This document shows, piece by piece, positions 10,505 through 21,299 of a stretch of DNA of 64,000 bases; positions within the stretch are counted from its first letter, which is position 1; each line of letters begins with the position of its first letter. Position numbers and translations under genes: made by a program. The DNA comes from Trissonchulus latispiculum (Eukaryota; Nematoda; Enoplea; Enoplida; Ironidae). The notes under the pieces are model-generated. The model was not told the DNA's origin and made no database searches. It saw nothing but the letters and a program-made list of their open reading frames with translations. The DNA is taken from NCBI GenBank assembly GCA_030248195.1, contig JASAND010030227.1, positions 1-64,000 on the forward strand, given 5' to 3'.

Positions 10505-11326
10505 TGGGCTTTTGCCCGCTGTAACTTGGGCTTTAGCCCCCTGTAACTTGGGCTTTTGCCCCCTGTAACTTAATGGGCTTTCCCGCCCGTCATCTTTTCT
10601 AGTTCACTCTGCACGGTCCGCTTCAAACGTTTTAATTTGCAAATTTGGAAAGTCTTATTATTTCTACGTTTGGAATCCTTATCTTTTTGCTTTCCAAATA
10701 TCCAAGTAATCTGAAACGGGTAGGATTAGGCTCGTTGTACTCAGGTCATCCTACGGGATGGCTGGCCTAACCAGTACATACGTTTACAAACATTTTTTAA
10801 AAAAAGTGTACTGGATCTCTCTGATGATGAGTACTTCAGGTCCTAATCCCGCTCTGACCTATATGCTTTATAGGTCAACCCTTCAGGTTGAAACTTACAA
10901 TTGGTCAGGGCCTGAGGGATTAGGGCCGAAAGACTTTGACCAATTGTGTAAACAACAAATTCACAAAAATCCCATTTCTTTGCGTGCTTCGCAAAGTAAA
11001 ATATATATTTGATTGTAGTTTATTGTATTTTTATATATACTCAATAATATCCTGTATTGTTTGTAATACTTGGTTGTTAGATTGTATTGCTAACTTTTGA
11101 CAAATTCTCTACATTTTGATATATTCAACATCCAATCTGAGTTGGTAAAGTGTTCTGCACCGTTTTCCTTATTTCAGTAGTTTAAAATTTTTGCTGTATA
11201 CGGTCTTTGTTATTGTATAATTTTCTTGATTATCCCCTATATCTAGTAAATGTAATGTCTATAATATTCTGTTGTACATGGTCTGTTTATTAGTTCATTG
11301 CAGATAATCCTAACCTCTTGTTTCCT
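10505..11326 (+). repeat. Downstream pseudo-LTR of the Penelope-like element
   Basis: Direct copy of 6361-7166 with three instead of two 22-bp GGGCTTTTGCCC-type units at its front. It begins about 155 bp after the ORF stop and ends at CCTCTTGTTTCC, after which similarity to the upstream copy stops. It carries the same folding segment (10800-10955): a perfect 8-bp hairpin GACCTATA/TATAGGTC and longer arms CCTAATCCC/GGGATTAGG and ACAATTGGTCA/TGACCAATTGT. Confidence 0.85.
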
Positions 11327-11670
11327 AGTGTATTATGTACTCTTGGTGACAGTGAGTCTAATCCTGTACTTGCCACTTTTCAGTAGTTATATGCAATGAA
11401 GTACCTACCACAGGGGGATTGTGGGGGTAGAGTGTGTTATAACGCGTATGAGAAAAAAAAAATGGTGTGTTATACCTTATATTGGGGATACGCGGTGATA
11501 TATCACGCAAGTTTTTCTACAAAACTTAGTGACATTGATACATGGCACTGCATAACTAACGTCCAAATTTACTCTATATGTAGCACGCGGCAGCACGCTG
11601 AAGCAGATTTCAAGTATAAAAGACACTTCATTTCAGTAAACTCTTAGCAATATTCAAACTTTCATCAACC
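11327..11670. other. Upstream region of the innexin-like gene
   Basis: Between the pseudo-LTR and the innexin-like reading frame. An 83-codon open frame at 11396-11647 has no recognisable domain. A TATA box lies at 11615. Confidence 0.4.
11615..11622 (+). promoter_or_regulatory. TATA box upstream of the innexin-like gene
   Basis: TATAAAAG, about 49 bp before the ATG at 11671, so initiation would fall roughly 25 bp ahead of the start codon. A similar compact arrangement (TATA at 53448, ATG at 53537) precedes the zinc-finger gene of the right-hand cluster. The short 5' leader fits virus-like genes, but no start site is proven. Confidence 0.5.
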
Positions 11671-12493
11671 ATGTTGTTTTCACACTCTAGTGTGCCAATT
11701 CTACGTTCGTGGTTCACTTGGCATAGATACACTGATTTTGGAGCTATGTTTGTAGATGGATTCACAATACCAGTCCTAGTACTGGTGCCGTCTTTCATGT
11801 TAGCGGGTCAGACTATAGAAGATTCCATATCCTGTCAGATTCTCACTCAAGTAGATCCACCGCTTGTAAAATATTTCCTGGATATTTGTTTTTTCAAAGC
11901 GAGTATACCTGACAAAGACTACCTCATATTTTACAAAGATTGGGAAGAAAGATTTTAGGTTTATATTTACCCATATATGGGATTCATTGTGATGTTTATG
12001 GCGTTACTACTATATTTCCCCAGTACGATATGGAGGATAGCAAACAGAGACTGGGATGAAATTGATGTTAAAAATCCTGAACTCGATATGTATATGACAA
12101 GGAATAACTTCTACTTCTACTTCTTCTACCAACATTTTTTTATTTTGTAAAATTCTGACTGTATTGTTAATTGTTTTTGAATCTATATTAGTTGGATTTT
12201 TCACTTATCCCATCGTTATTAATAATTTTTCACTGGATAAAAGTTCGTTGCCTACAGAAGTACAATGCGGAGTACTAATGTATAGTTTCGGAAACGTAAA
12301 TGTACAGAATATTATGTGTACACTTCCACTAAATTTTTACTATTATAAATTTTTCTTGGTATACTTTGTTTGGTTGTGTGTAATATTAATTTTAATTTTG
12401 TTCCACATGCTGTATATGATATTTTATTTGATAAAGAAAAGGATGTTCAATGATATTGGACTATTATTATATCTGAAAGAGAAACAACATTAA
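11671..12493 (+). pseudogene. Innexin-like gap-junction protein, broken
   Basis: About 270 codons in innexin order. A first membrane segment (DGFTIPVLVLVPSFMLAGQ) is followed by a Cys (DSISCQ); the second extracellular-loop Cys is in YFLDICF. The second membrane segment IYPYMGFIVMFMALLLYFP ends in the family-typical TIWR. After a frame change, a third membrane segment, the second extracellular loop with TEVQCG and IMCTLPLN (the innexin C...C-LP-N pattern) and a fourth membrane segment (FLVYFVWLCVILILILFHML) follow. An in-frame TAG lies near 11956, a TAA near 12147, and the last part (12164-12493) is in another frame. Innexins are usually 350-420 residues; this one is short in the cytoplasmic loop and tail. 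Innexins form gap junctions and hemichannels in invertebrates, and polydnaviruses carry viral ones. A host pseudogene is the main alternative to a captured viral gene. A related copy lies at 52.4-53.3 kb. Confidence 0.65.
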
Positions 12494-13092
12494 ACTATGC
12501 AAACTATGCAGTTTCTTGCAGTATGTTTTCACAGAAACTTTCAAAACTATAATCTTGATTTTTACGATGATTCCATCAGAAATTCACAATTTTGATACAA
12601 AGACCTGATTTTCCTAGCTTACATTTCTATCTTTAATTCCTAGCTTTACTACCTAGATATTTGTTCGTTTGCTAACTATTTATTTGACATATGAATATTT
12701 ATTGTCTTTCCTTTTTTGCCAGCTTGCTTCTTGCTTGGTTGAAACTGCAATTGCTGAAAAAACAATCAGCATTTGTTTTTATATCACACCTGTTTACTCA
12801 GACCACTTTTTTAACTGGTGGTGATAGTAAACGAAACGAGTTGGAGCTTGTTCTTGCTGTTAAGAAAACATAAAGTACGGGTCTGCACTTAATTCAACGT
12901 AGTTTTTAAAAATTTTATTCTTTTAGCCTTGGTTTTACTTCTTCCAACGTTGTGTCTTTTAAACTCCAAATTCGTCAAATAAACTATAACCATAGAAATA
13001 ACTTATAACTTATTTCGCCTTTGGATCTTTCAAATTTCTTTAAATTATATAATCCTTTCAACAAATTAAACTTTTGCTGGGATTTTTATAGA
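12494..13092. other. A+T-rich spacer, nothing recognised
   Basis: No domain-bearing frame on either strand. The 60-codon frame at 12691-12873 is not supported by any similarity I can see. Confidence 0.4.
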
Positions 13093-13266
13093 ATGAAATC
13101 TTTCTTATGTGGTATATGCTTGACTGACATACAGCCCTCTGAAGCTGCTACGGTCAGCGGTTGCAAACACATATATTATCCTTAACATGGTTCCTCGATG
13201 CCCACAGTGTCGGGGCCTAGTGTACTACTACGCTTTATCAGACGGAACCACTGTACCAGTTAATGT
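13093..13266 (+). pseudogene. RING-finger fragment, frameshifted
   Basis: From an ATG at 13093 the frame reads MKSFLCGICLTDIQPSEA and ends with SGCKHIYY: the first Cys pair (C-x2-C) and the C-x-H pair of a RING finger. The frame then stops, and the neighbouring frame supplies RCPQCRGLVYYYALSDG, the last CP-x-C pair. The piece between the Cys-His pair and the last Cys pair is too short, so a deletion with frameshift is likely. RING domains of this layout are usually E3 ubiquitin ligases. It lies 600 bp behind the innexin-like relic on the same strand and may belong with it. Called from motif spacing only. Confidence 0.45.
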
Positions 13267-15198
13267 AGGTATATTCTACCTACCTAGATAATATCTAAAA
13301 GTTATCAAGTCAGGATGATCATTCTTCGGTGTCCACTAACCAACTAAAATATGTTGTGGCGTACAAATAATTTTAATGGGGAGATAACAAGTAACCGACC
13401 GAATCATAAAGTCAAAAAGAACACACTGAGCATGGCATCAGACTTGAGCTAAGCAATTTAGCTAACAGAACAAAGAGTTGTACACAGGAGTAACAAATAG
13501 TTTTAGTGTCTGTTTGTAGAGATTTTTAAGATTAAGTTGCAACACTTTAATTTAGTTGATTCTCAACAATACTAACTCTCAGGAAAAGATTTTAAGTAAC
13601 ATAAAAAGTAATCCCGTCAGAAATCTCGTCTACAACGGGGATTTTTCAACGGGATCCCGTTAAAATTCCCGTTTTAATTTGGACGACGTTTCTTACAGTT
13701 TAAATTAGTTTTCACGAATAGATAGATTCAGCAGTTCCGTTAGAAAAGTATGTACCTATGCCTGCGGCAACCATAAGGTTCCTAGGATTCTGTGGCATGA
13801 GTACTACTACTCACACAGTGTATACCAATTTCTATTGTTTGAGGGATCGATGCCGCCCAGGGCATGAATTTAGGCGTATGTTTACTCCAAGACGGAGTCA
13901 TGGAGTATGGACTGAACATCAACTCAAGAACAAATTTTCGAATTACTGTTTCATCAATTTGTTGATTTCTGTCGATTTTCTAGCGAATGCTACGAATTGA
14001 ACCCTAAACTGGTAAATAAAAAGTTTCACACGGCATTACCTTGTTGGTACTGATGTGGTTGACTGATATTGATTTGATAAATTTTGGTTGATACGATTAC
14101 TTAGTTGCTCAAATATTTCAATTAGCAAGCTGGAAGCTGTCATTGGAATCCTCTTGGTTACTTAAACAGTGTGTAACGTCTTCCTTGACGTAGGAATATC
14201 ATGTTAGACAACTTCTATAGTTAGTATTTTTAAAGTAATTTCTGAATGTGTGAATATTTACAATGTCTTCATAGGCAAACTTGCATTGCAGAACTACAAG
14301 CTTTCTCAAGCAGACCAATTAGCTATGCAATTGGAATTTAGGGAGCTCGACATCTAACATTTGTCAGTAGTCAGTACCAACCTTTTCTAATTAGTTCTCA
14401 AACAGCTTCATTATCTTTAGGAAACATCCAACAACCCGGTACATACATACCATGTAGAGTTCTAGAAATTGAATTTGCTTGCTGTCGTATTCTGTCATTC
14501 TAGTGGTGTACGTTATACAGAACAGAGAAGCCTGCCCGATGTCGTCTGTAGAATTAATTCTGCACTAATCTTTAATTACGCCACAGGCAGATTATGGTGA
14601 TTAAGATAGCATACCATGAGAATTTTGATAGCAAGAAATAGACACAGGGATATCTGCAAAACACTGATGCACAAAATATGTAGCCACAGTGTATTTCTTG
14701 AATCGAACGCGATTTTTAAATCGGTTTCCGGCTTACTTTCTCTTACAGGAGGTTAGAATTCTTTGTATGTTTAAAACAGTTGTCTCAAAGTAAGATAATA
14801 ATATTGAACATTGAAAAGGGTTGATGGAAAAATTTACTGATATTTGAAATCAGAGTGTCACCCATGCCACATTTTTAGATTGAATGATCATTATTTAAAA
14901 AGGTTAAGCGGTGGACAAGGGTAAGCTAGATAAGACACTATTTGCATTTGCATGACGAATGCTGAATTATTAGTAGTTGAAAATATCTCCAATTGCCATC
15001 TAGAATTCCTCCAAAAACACATCTCCAAAAAATATAAACATCAAAAAGCCAATAATCTTTTGCTGCCTCGAATTCTGCATTCTACTTGTTTGAATGTTGG
15101 TTCAACGGAACAAGCCGTCGTTGCTCCTTAACATGCCGTGTTTAGACAGAAAATGTAATTCTTTTAATTGAAAAACTGACCTTTTGTAGTTTGTTTAG
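13267..15198. other. Intergenic region before the first GPCR; contains a duplicated segment
   Basis: No supported gene. The second part (14455-14970) recurs at 17808-18300. Short open frames such as 13758-14000 show no domain. Confidence 0.5.
14455..14970. repeat. Segmental duplication, copy 1 (upstream of GPCR)
   Basis: It shares with 17808-18300 a long collinear series of words: TAATCTTTAATTACGCC, GGCAGATTATG, GATTAAGATAGCATA, GAATTTTGATAGCAAG/GGATTTTGATAGCAAG, CGCGATTTTTAAA, GAACATTGAAAAG. Many substitutions separate the copies, so the duplication is old. It ends about 230 bp before the GPCR start and may include its promoter. Confidence 0.7.
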
Positions 15199-16227
15199 AT
15201 GGAATCAAACATTACTATGTTAAACCTAAGTTTCCAAGAAACTCTTAACGCATTTAACGCAACAAATGATAGTAACTTTAATTTGTCGTGGTGTCAGCCG
15301 TATTTCAAAGTTTCCAGTGTACAGATGGTGGTCAACGTGGTTATATTGCCATTATTGTGTATCTACAGCATAGTTGGAAATTTGATCGCTGGCCTGATAT
15401 TTTCCAGCAAAGGATTTCGTTCTAAACCGGAGTTTTTGCTTCTGGCGGGCCTAGCATTTAGTGACTGTTTTGTGAGCGTAACTTCAATCTACTTTCCTCT
15501 CAGACACCTCACAATTAACCTTGACAGTGAAACATTAGCCTTGATTACCTTTAGCTTGCAGCGATATATGTACTATTTTGGGCAGGCCTTCAGGATTTCG
15601 GGCGACTACTTTACAGTCGCCATTGCAATTGAGAAGATTTGCCGATTTCACTACCAGTATCGACTGAATAGAAAAACTGTTGTTATCGCAGGATCAGTTA
15701 TTTCCACAATGTCGCTGGTATTTAAGCTTCCGAAAATGATGGAAGTCTCGGCACCGTTAAATCAAAATGAATGTACTGGATACATGAAATATATTACCAC
15801 ATTGACTGATTTTGGCGATCATTACTTCATCAGTGTGGTTTACAATGTATGGTTAACACTTTTCGTTGATATTATGATTCCGTACATTTGTTTGACGGTT
15901 AGCAATTGCATGCTGGTATTCGATGTATTATTTTCGAAAACTTCGGTCCAGCAAGATTTGATACGTTCAAAGGAAAGCAGAGAAATGGTACTTAATATCA
16001 TAGTCCTTGCTTTTTTGTTTTTAGCATGCACGCTACCAGACTTTGTGCTAGCAGTATTGGAAGCGTTCAATTTTGGGATTCTAGAAAATAATTTTTATAT
16101 TTACGAGCTCTTGACGACATTGATCAATACTCTTGTAATTGCCAATTCAGCTATAAACTTTACTGTGGACCTTGTTTTTGTTACTAAGTTTCGCAAAACG
16201 TTTAACACTTGGTTTTGTACCAGTTAG
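15199..16227 (+). CDS. Rhodopsin-like (class A) GPCR, FMRFamide-receptor-like, single exon
   Basis: A 342-residue intact ORF with seven hydrophobic segments at roughly residues 45-70, 78-100, 115-145, 158-178, 212-240, 258-285 and 295-322. The extracellular N-terminus has several N-glycosylation sequons (SNIT, NLS, NAT). Class A landmarks are SIVGN in TM1, LAFSD in TM2, an EK-x-CRFH version of DRY after TM3 (IAIEKICRFH), and TM7 with IANSAINF followed by KFRKTF, where NPxxY is replaced by an N-rich variant. An extracellular Cys (NECTGY) can pair with a Cys at the TM3 start only if the divergent topology is kept. It resembles the large, divergent peptide-receptor-like groups of nematodes and other invertebrates; the ligand is unknown. 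No intron, stop or frameshift was found. Confidence 0.85.
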   Translation: MESNITMLNLSFQETLNAFNATNDSNFNLSWCQPYFKVSSVQMVVNVVILPLLCIYSIVGNLIAGLIFSSKGFRSKPEFLLLAGLAFSDCFVSVTSIYFPLRHLTINLDSETLALITFSLQRYMYYFGQAFRISGDYFTVAIAIEKICRFHYQYRLNRKTVVIAGSVISTMSLVFKLPKMMEVSAPLNQNECTGYMKYITTLTDFGDHYFISVVYNVWLTLFVDIMIPYICLTVSNCMLVFDVLFSKTSVQQDLIRSKESREMVLNIIVLAFLFLACTLPDFVLAVLEAFNFGILENNFYIYELLTTLINTLVIANSAINFTVDLVFVTKFRKTFNTWFCTS

Positions 16228-17807
16228 CCCATATCATTTCTTCAACAATATGTTAGTTGAAATAATTCCGATCAACTAAACTATCTGCAGCGACAGCAAA
16301 ACATTGTAAACAGCTTGGAATATTTTTAAAGTAGTGGTGTGTGCAGGATCAGAACATTAACTTCACTGCCGGTCTCGATTCAACGCTAGTTTAAATTTTT
16401 TTGTTGTATTCAATTTGACATCCAGAAAAGCTCTTACCAATTCTATCTAAAATGCTGTCTATCATACATTAACATATGGTCGGGTCTTGGGGGGGCTTGT
16501 CTTCAAAAAATTTTGAGGGGGCTTGAACATTGAGCAAAAATTTTCAGGGTACTTGTACCTCAAGAATAAATTTGTAAAAGTTTCCGAAAAATTAACGCTA
16601 ATTTTATTTAATTTATTATTATTATTATTATTTATTTTATTTATTTGAGTTTGCAAAAAATTTTCAATTTTTGGAAAAACTTTCAAAATTTTGGCCGATT
16701 TTATCGAAAAATTAAACATTCTAGATAAAAAAATTCCGATAAGCCGGAAATGTTTTGAAATTTTTCTGTAAAAACTAATTTTTCTGACTATTTTTGGTTA
16801 CCCCTTGGCCAGTTTTTCGTTACCCCTTGTCCCCCGCGACGATAGGGCTTGGCTTGGACCCTTCCCTGAACCCCCCGTGTTAACAGATGCTGTCGATCCA
16901 TTCCGCTTATTAACATTGGGCTATAGTGGGGTTAGAGCCTCTACCAGGCCAGGCCTGAGCACGAATTTTAACATCTCCCTCCAGCCACAAAGGTACATAA
17001 ATGACCTAAAACGGCTTTCAAAAAATGTCCAGCTTCGCCGTTGTTTTTGTTGATCAGGTACATTTTTCTGGTTCATTCAGAGCTAACATTTTGTTGGTAA
17101 GTCTTTAAACATCCAGAATTCTATAAGTATAACGTTAACTTTGAGACAAATTACCTTAATTTTACAAGTCCTTTCAAAAGACTTTGGCTAAAAATGGCAG
17201 CCCTTTCAAAACTTTTACTTTCTCAGGATAACCTTCTTCCAGGATTCAATATAAATGTTTGGTTCCATCGTCCCGTTCCAATCCAACTGTGAATCGATCG
17301 GTTCGATGAACGTCACCATATTTAATTGCATTATTATTTCAAATAGCTCATTTCACGAAAGACAAGTCGTTATTTCTTCCATTATGTTGGCTTTCTGCTT
17401 TTCGGTTATGCATTTCATTGCCTCATTTCGGTAAACGTTGGTTAATATTATTGTCATTGACATGTTGTGCTTCTCTTGCATGCGATGGGATTAAAACTTT
17501 CTGCTACCTTTTTAAATTATTTGAAGTTTTATTTTACGATTATTTTTTTCGCAGTGTCCTTTTTTATTACAAGCACCGCACCATCATAGACAAATACCGA
17601 AGTGAATCAAACTGTAGCAGTTTCGATATTGTAATTAAACAAGGTTTAAATTTTACAGATCACAGTTACGATAGATCACGATTACGCGGCTGTAGCTGCT
17701 AATATCACGGATATACACATGATTATATAAAACTTAGATTACTTCATCGCCAATCTTTGGTTTTCAGGATAACATACAGTGTTAATTAAATATGGCAAAC
17801 TGTTTTA
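16228..17807. other. Intergenic region, low-complexity pieces
   Basis: No supported gene. It includes a TTA/TTTA microsatellite near 16612-16648 and repeated AAAATTTT-type words around 16500-16790. Open frames at 16805 and 17418 have no recognisable domain. Confidence 0.5.
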
Positions 17808-18300
17808 GTTTCTAGAGTTATAGAAATTGAATTTGCCTAATGTCTTATTTTGTCAGCCTACTGGTATGCGCAATACAGAACAGAGGAACGTGAACGAAGT
17901 CGTCTATACTATTAATTCTGTACTAATCTTTAATTACGCCGCAGGCAGATTATGTGGATTAAGATAGCATAGGATGAGGATTTTGATAGCAAGGAATAGA
18001 CATAGGGATATTGCAAAGCACAGATGCCCAAAATATGCAGCCCAAGTGTATTCTTGAATCGATCGCGATTTTTAAAGCCGACTTATCTTAAAGTTCGTTT
18101 TGACCTATGTCGGAAAACTTTACTATAAGTTGCTTGTAGTAAACAACATTGCTTGGATCGTTAAGTTGAATTAAGACTTAAACAAGATTACTAATTTCGA
18201 ACATTGAAAAGTTCTGTTTGAGCTCGATTGGTAATAGTTTTATAAAGCGTTGAGCGGTGCGGAAGGCTAAGTAAGACAAGAATCTATTTGCGAAAGCTCT
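17808..18300. repeat. Segmental duplication, copy 2 (cut by a retrotransposon)
   Basis: Second copy of the 14455-14970 segment. Similarity stops close to 18300, where the non-LTR retrotransposon remnant begins. A GPCR paralogue expected downstream is not found after the retrotransposon, so either the duplication ended here or the receptor copy was lost. Confidence 0.65.
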
Positions 18301-19876
18301 GACATCTCCAGCTATCGACCAATCGCCAACAACATCCTGTCTCGCCACCATGATGGAGAGACTGGTGCTGGGTCGGTTATCCTGTCAGCTGCAAAAGATC
18401 GAGGCTATGACGAGATATCAACAGAAGAAGAAACACAGTTCTTCGATCCCCAGCTGGTACCAAATCAGGATGCAAAAAGGAAGGCCTTCAAATAGTGTAC
18501 CTTGCATATATTGCATCCGTCATAGAATATTGTGGCCCTACCTGGATGACGACTACAGCTACTTCCAACCTAAAACGGCTACAAACAATCCAGACGAAGC
18601 TGCCAGAGCTATAACAGGCTGCCCTAGAGGATCCCCTGCTGAACTCACAGTCAAGGAGGCAGGTCTGGTGCCTCTCTATGTCCGTGACAGATCCTTAACT
18701 GCGTCAGCATACGAAAAGTCTCAGTGCCTCCCAGATTCTGACCCCACTGCAGATTCTTTTGCTGCCACAACTGCCCGTCGCCTGGCCTTCCAGGCCTCCT
18801 GGCGGGAAGAGGGGCCTCCACCGACAGCCTGGTCAAGAAAAATAAACACAATCAGCCGTTTCCGCCCTGGGAAGCCCTATCCGGGCTGGAAATTGAGTCT
18901 GAAATCTGCGGCATCTCCAGAAGAGACCCCCAGAGAAGAAGAAATCTGCTACGGAAAGTAGCCTGAATCGCCTGACCCCGGCCGATATCAAAATCTACAC
19001 TGACAGATCAGCCCGAGAAGGAACCAGAAACGGAGAAAGAATATTCTCCACCACCGGCTGGGTCTCACACGGAACATAATCGCACCAGCTGATCTGGTCA
19101 CTTCGCGTTACGGAGCTGAGCTCCGGGCGATGGACCGCGCCCTGGAAAGGATTGACGCGACGACATCCGCTGAAGATCACATCATCAGAATTTTTTCGGA
19201 TTCCCAATCGCAGACCAGGAAGCTGTCCTCCGGTCCTGCCAAATCAAGTACATAAAAGGCGTTGACCACAACTTGACGTTGACTGTCAACCACGAACCCT
19301 CCAAATCCACTGGCTGCCCGGCCATTCGGGCATACACGGCAACGAAATCGCTGATATGCTCGCTGGCATCGGCTTAAATCTAGATCAGGCTGCTACTCAG
19401 GTAGACTTCAGGGCAGTAAAATCCCTAGTTTCGAGACATTTCACTAGCACGTGGCAATCCGGATTATCCTCGGACAGACTAGACCTGCTTCGAATCCCCC
19501 GCAAAACCCTGACCCGAAGGAAACTGACCTATCCAGGGCAGATAGGTCAGTCCTGTCCCAACTTCGTGTCGGGGGCTTCTCCCCAATACTAAACTGGTAC
19601 CTCCATAGGATTGAACCCGAGATTCTCCCTCATGTGCCCGCTGCCCTGACCAGGAAGACACACTGTCGCTGCCCTACTATACTGCCCACAATCAGACCGC
19701 CCGTGCCTATCCCACTTGGATCCTAAGCCTAGCCTTGTGGTCCTCTGGGAAAAGCCTCGGGAGGTCCTTGCCTTTCTCAGAGAATTCCGCCTCCGTCCTG
19801 GAGGTGTCCGGGCCGATTGAATCTGTATTCAGGTGGCTCGAAGCATCAACAACAACAACAACAACGACAATAACAA
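18301..19876 (+). pseudogene. Degenerate non-LTR retrotransposon with RT remnants and RNase H
   Basis: Fragments in shifting frames follow the order of a non-LTR ORF2. SYRPI then CLATMMERLVLGRL (RT fingers) at 18309-18375 is followed directly by YLAYIASVIEY and NLKRLQTIQTK-like thumb sequence (18500-18600), so the RT palm has been deleted. AARAITGCPRGSPAELTVKE and EAGLVPLYVRDRS follow. RNase H then appears from about 18990: IYTD, ELRAMDRALERI, IFSDSQ, and WLPGHSGIHGNEIADMLA near 19310-19360. The 3' end has LVVLWEKPREVLAFLREF near 19735-19790 and terminates in a (CAA)n tail at 19848-19876, as common in I/Jockey-related elements. Many stops and frameshifts make it dead. The clade (I, R1 or Jockey group with RNase H) is not resolved by eye. 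Confidence 0.8.
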
Positions 19877-20874
19877 AGTTGCAGCAAAGTTGCCTCGTGT
19901 ACACCGGCCTTAACATACTCTGCGTAATCCCCGTTAAAAACTTCAACATTTAATAGTAGAGTTTTGTGTTTTTTGACAGTTGGGCAGCAATTGCATAGCA
20001 GTAGCCGCATTCATTCGAAAGATCTCGTTGCGCTCTACATTTTTGCTTTTCAAAGTAACATTCGTGATTCTTTCTATCGTGAGATATAGCCAATTTCCTA
20101 ATATTGGCGTAAAAAGGCTTGTCAACTTTGCAGAAATCAAATCCGTTACTTCTTGCGCAATGCAAGGCGCTAAATTAAACTAAGGTTGCCGGTTTGAAGG
20201 TCTTACAAAGGCCAATTATCGAAGGCATGGTCATCATTTATTTGCTAATCCGTAGGCTGCTATTATAAAAATTCAGTATTTGCAAAAACTCGACCAAATT
20301 TTTTTCAGGCATTGTGGAGCATTCACTATAGAAACTACAGGGTTCTCACTTAGCAGTAGTGATGTGAATCGGATCGGATCGGCAGGCGCCTCTTTTGTGT
20401 GTCGCTTACTAAGACTTGTCTTAATACAGGCCTTCTCTATTAATATGGCCTCTTCTATCCGTTTAATTGTGTAGTATAAGTTGGTTAGATTTGATATAGT
20501 CACTTGTTTCAAACTTGCAATTTATCAGTTCATGATTTATTATTCAAGTATGCATAACAAAAACAAAACCAGAAAATGTTTAGTAAATAATATTTTTTCA
20601 TTTTTTCTTCTTTTTCTTCTTTCCTTACGTCTTCTATCATCCGTGGACTTTCGCGTGTCTGTTTTTATACAGTGCAAAAATAATAAAATAAGTCAAGTAA
20701 AATAAAGATTAAGTTCGGAATAAGTGTACAACTATAAACTCTACTAAAATAATAAAATAAGTCAAGTAAAATAAAGATTAAGTTTGGAATGAAAATATAA
20801 CAAAGTGTTTCAAAGTGTAATGCCCTCTTGCGTTTGACCTAAGTTCTTTACCATCTCTCATATATATAACACCC
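19877..20874. other. Intergenic stretch, nothing recognised
   Basis: No supported gene. A 40-bp sequence with AATAAAATAAGTCAAGTAAA occurs twice (about 20680-20720 and 20748-20790) as a local duplication. Confidence 0.45.
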
Positions 20875-21116
20875 CCTTTGTGGACGCAATTCCCACTGTA
20901 TACTACATGTGGACGCAAAAATTGCGTCCACATAGGGTATACAGTGTGCAACCGCCTATGTGAGCTGCGTCCACATAGGCAATCTATGTGGCGCAAATGG
21001 CTTTTTAGGCTTACCGAGAGCGTGTTAGGCTAAGCACAGAGCGTGCTTTTACACGTTTAAGCCTAAGCTCACCTGCGTCCACATAGGCAATCTATGTGGC
21101 GCATGCTCCACAAAGG
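20875..21116. repeat. Foldback element made of nested palindromes
   Basis: Outer arms CCTTTGTGGA (20875) and TCCACAAAGG (21107) are perfect inverses. Inside lies a large perfect hairpin: CACTGTATAC (20894) pairs with GTATACAGTG (20937), and TGTGGACGCAA (20908) pairs with TTGCGTCCACA (20922) around an AAA loop. Two identical 28-bp hairpins GCGTCCACATAG-gcaat-CTATGTGGCGC lie at 20967-20994 and 21075-21102, and TTAGGCTT/AAGCCTAA lies at 21006/21059. No ORF. Probably a non-autonomous foldback transposon. Confidence 0.75.
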
Positions 21117-21119
21117 AGA

Positions 21120-21239
<120 letters not shown>

Positions 21240-21299
21240 GGGGACGATACAAACATTAAGGGTAACTTCAATTTAAAATACATACTGTTCCCTAAACTT

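Larger units (their letters stand above)
6361..11326 (+). mobile_element. Penelope-like retroelement with N-terminal GIY-YIG (Naiad/Chlamys-type order)
   Basis: A complete element: two direct repeats of about 0.8 kb (pseudo-LTRs, 6361-7166 and 10505-11326) bracket one long ORF (7452-10349). Direct pseudo-LTRs come from the tandem insertion habit of Penelope-like elements. Having the endonuclease in front of the reverse transcriptase, rather than behind it as in canonical Penelope, is the hallmark described for the Naiad and Chlamys groups. The long intact ORF and the nearly identical repeats suggest a young insertion. I did not find a convincing target duplication. It lies between the polymerase relic and the innexin-like relic. 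Confidence 0.85.
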
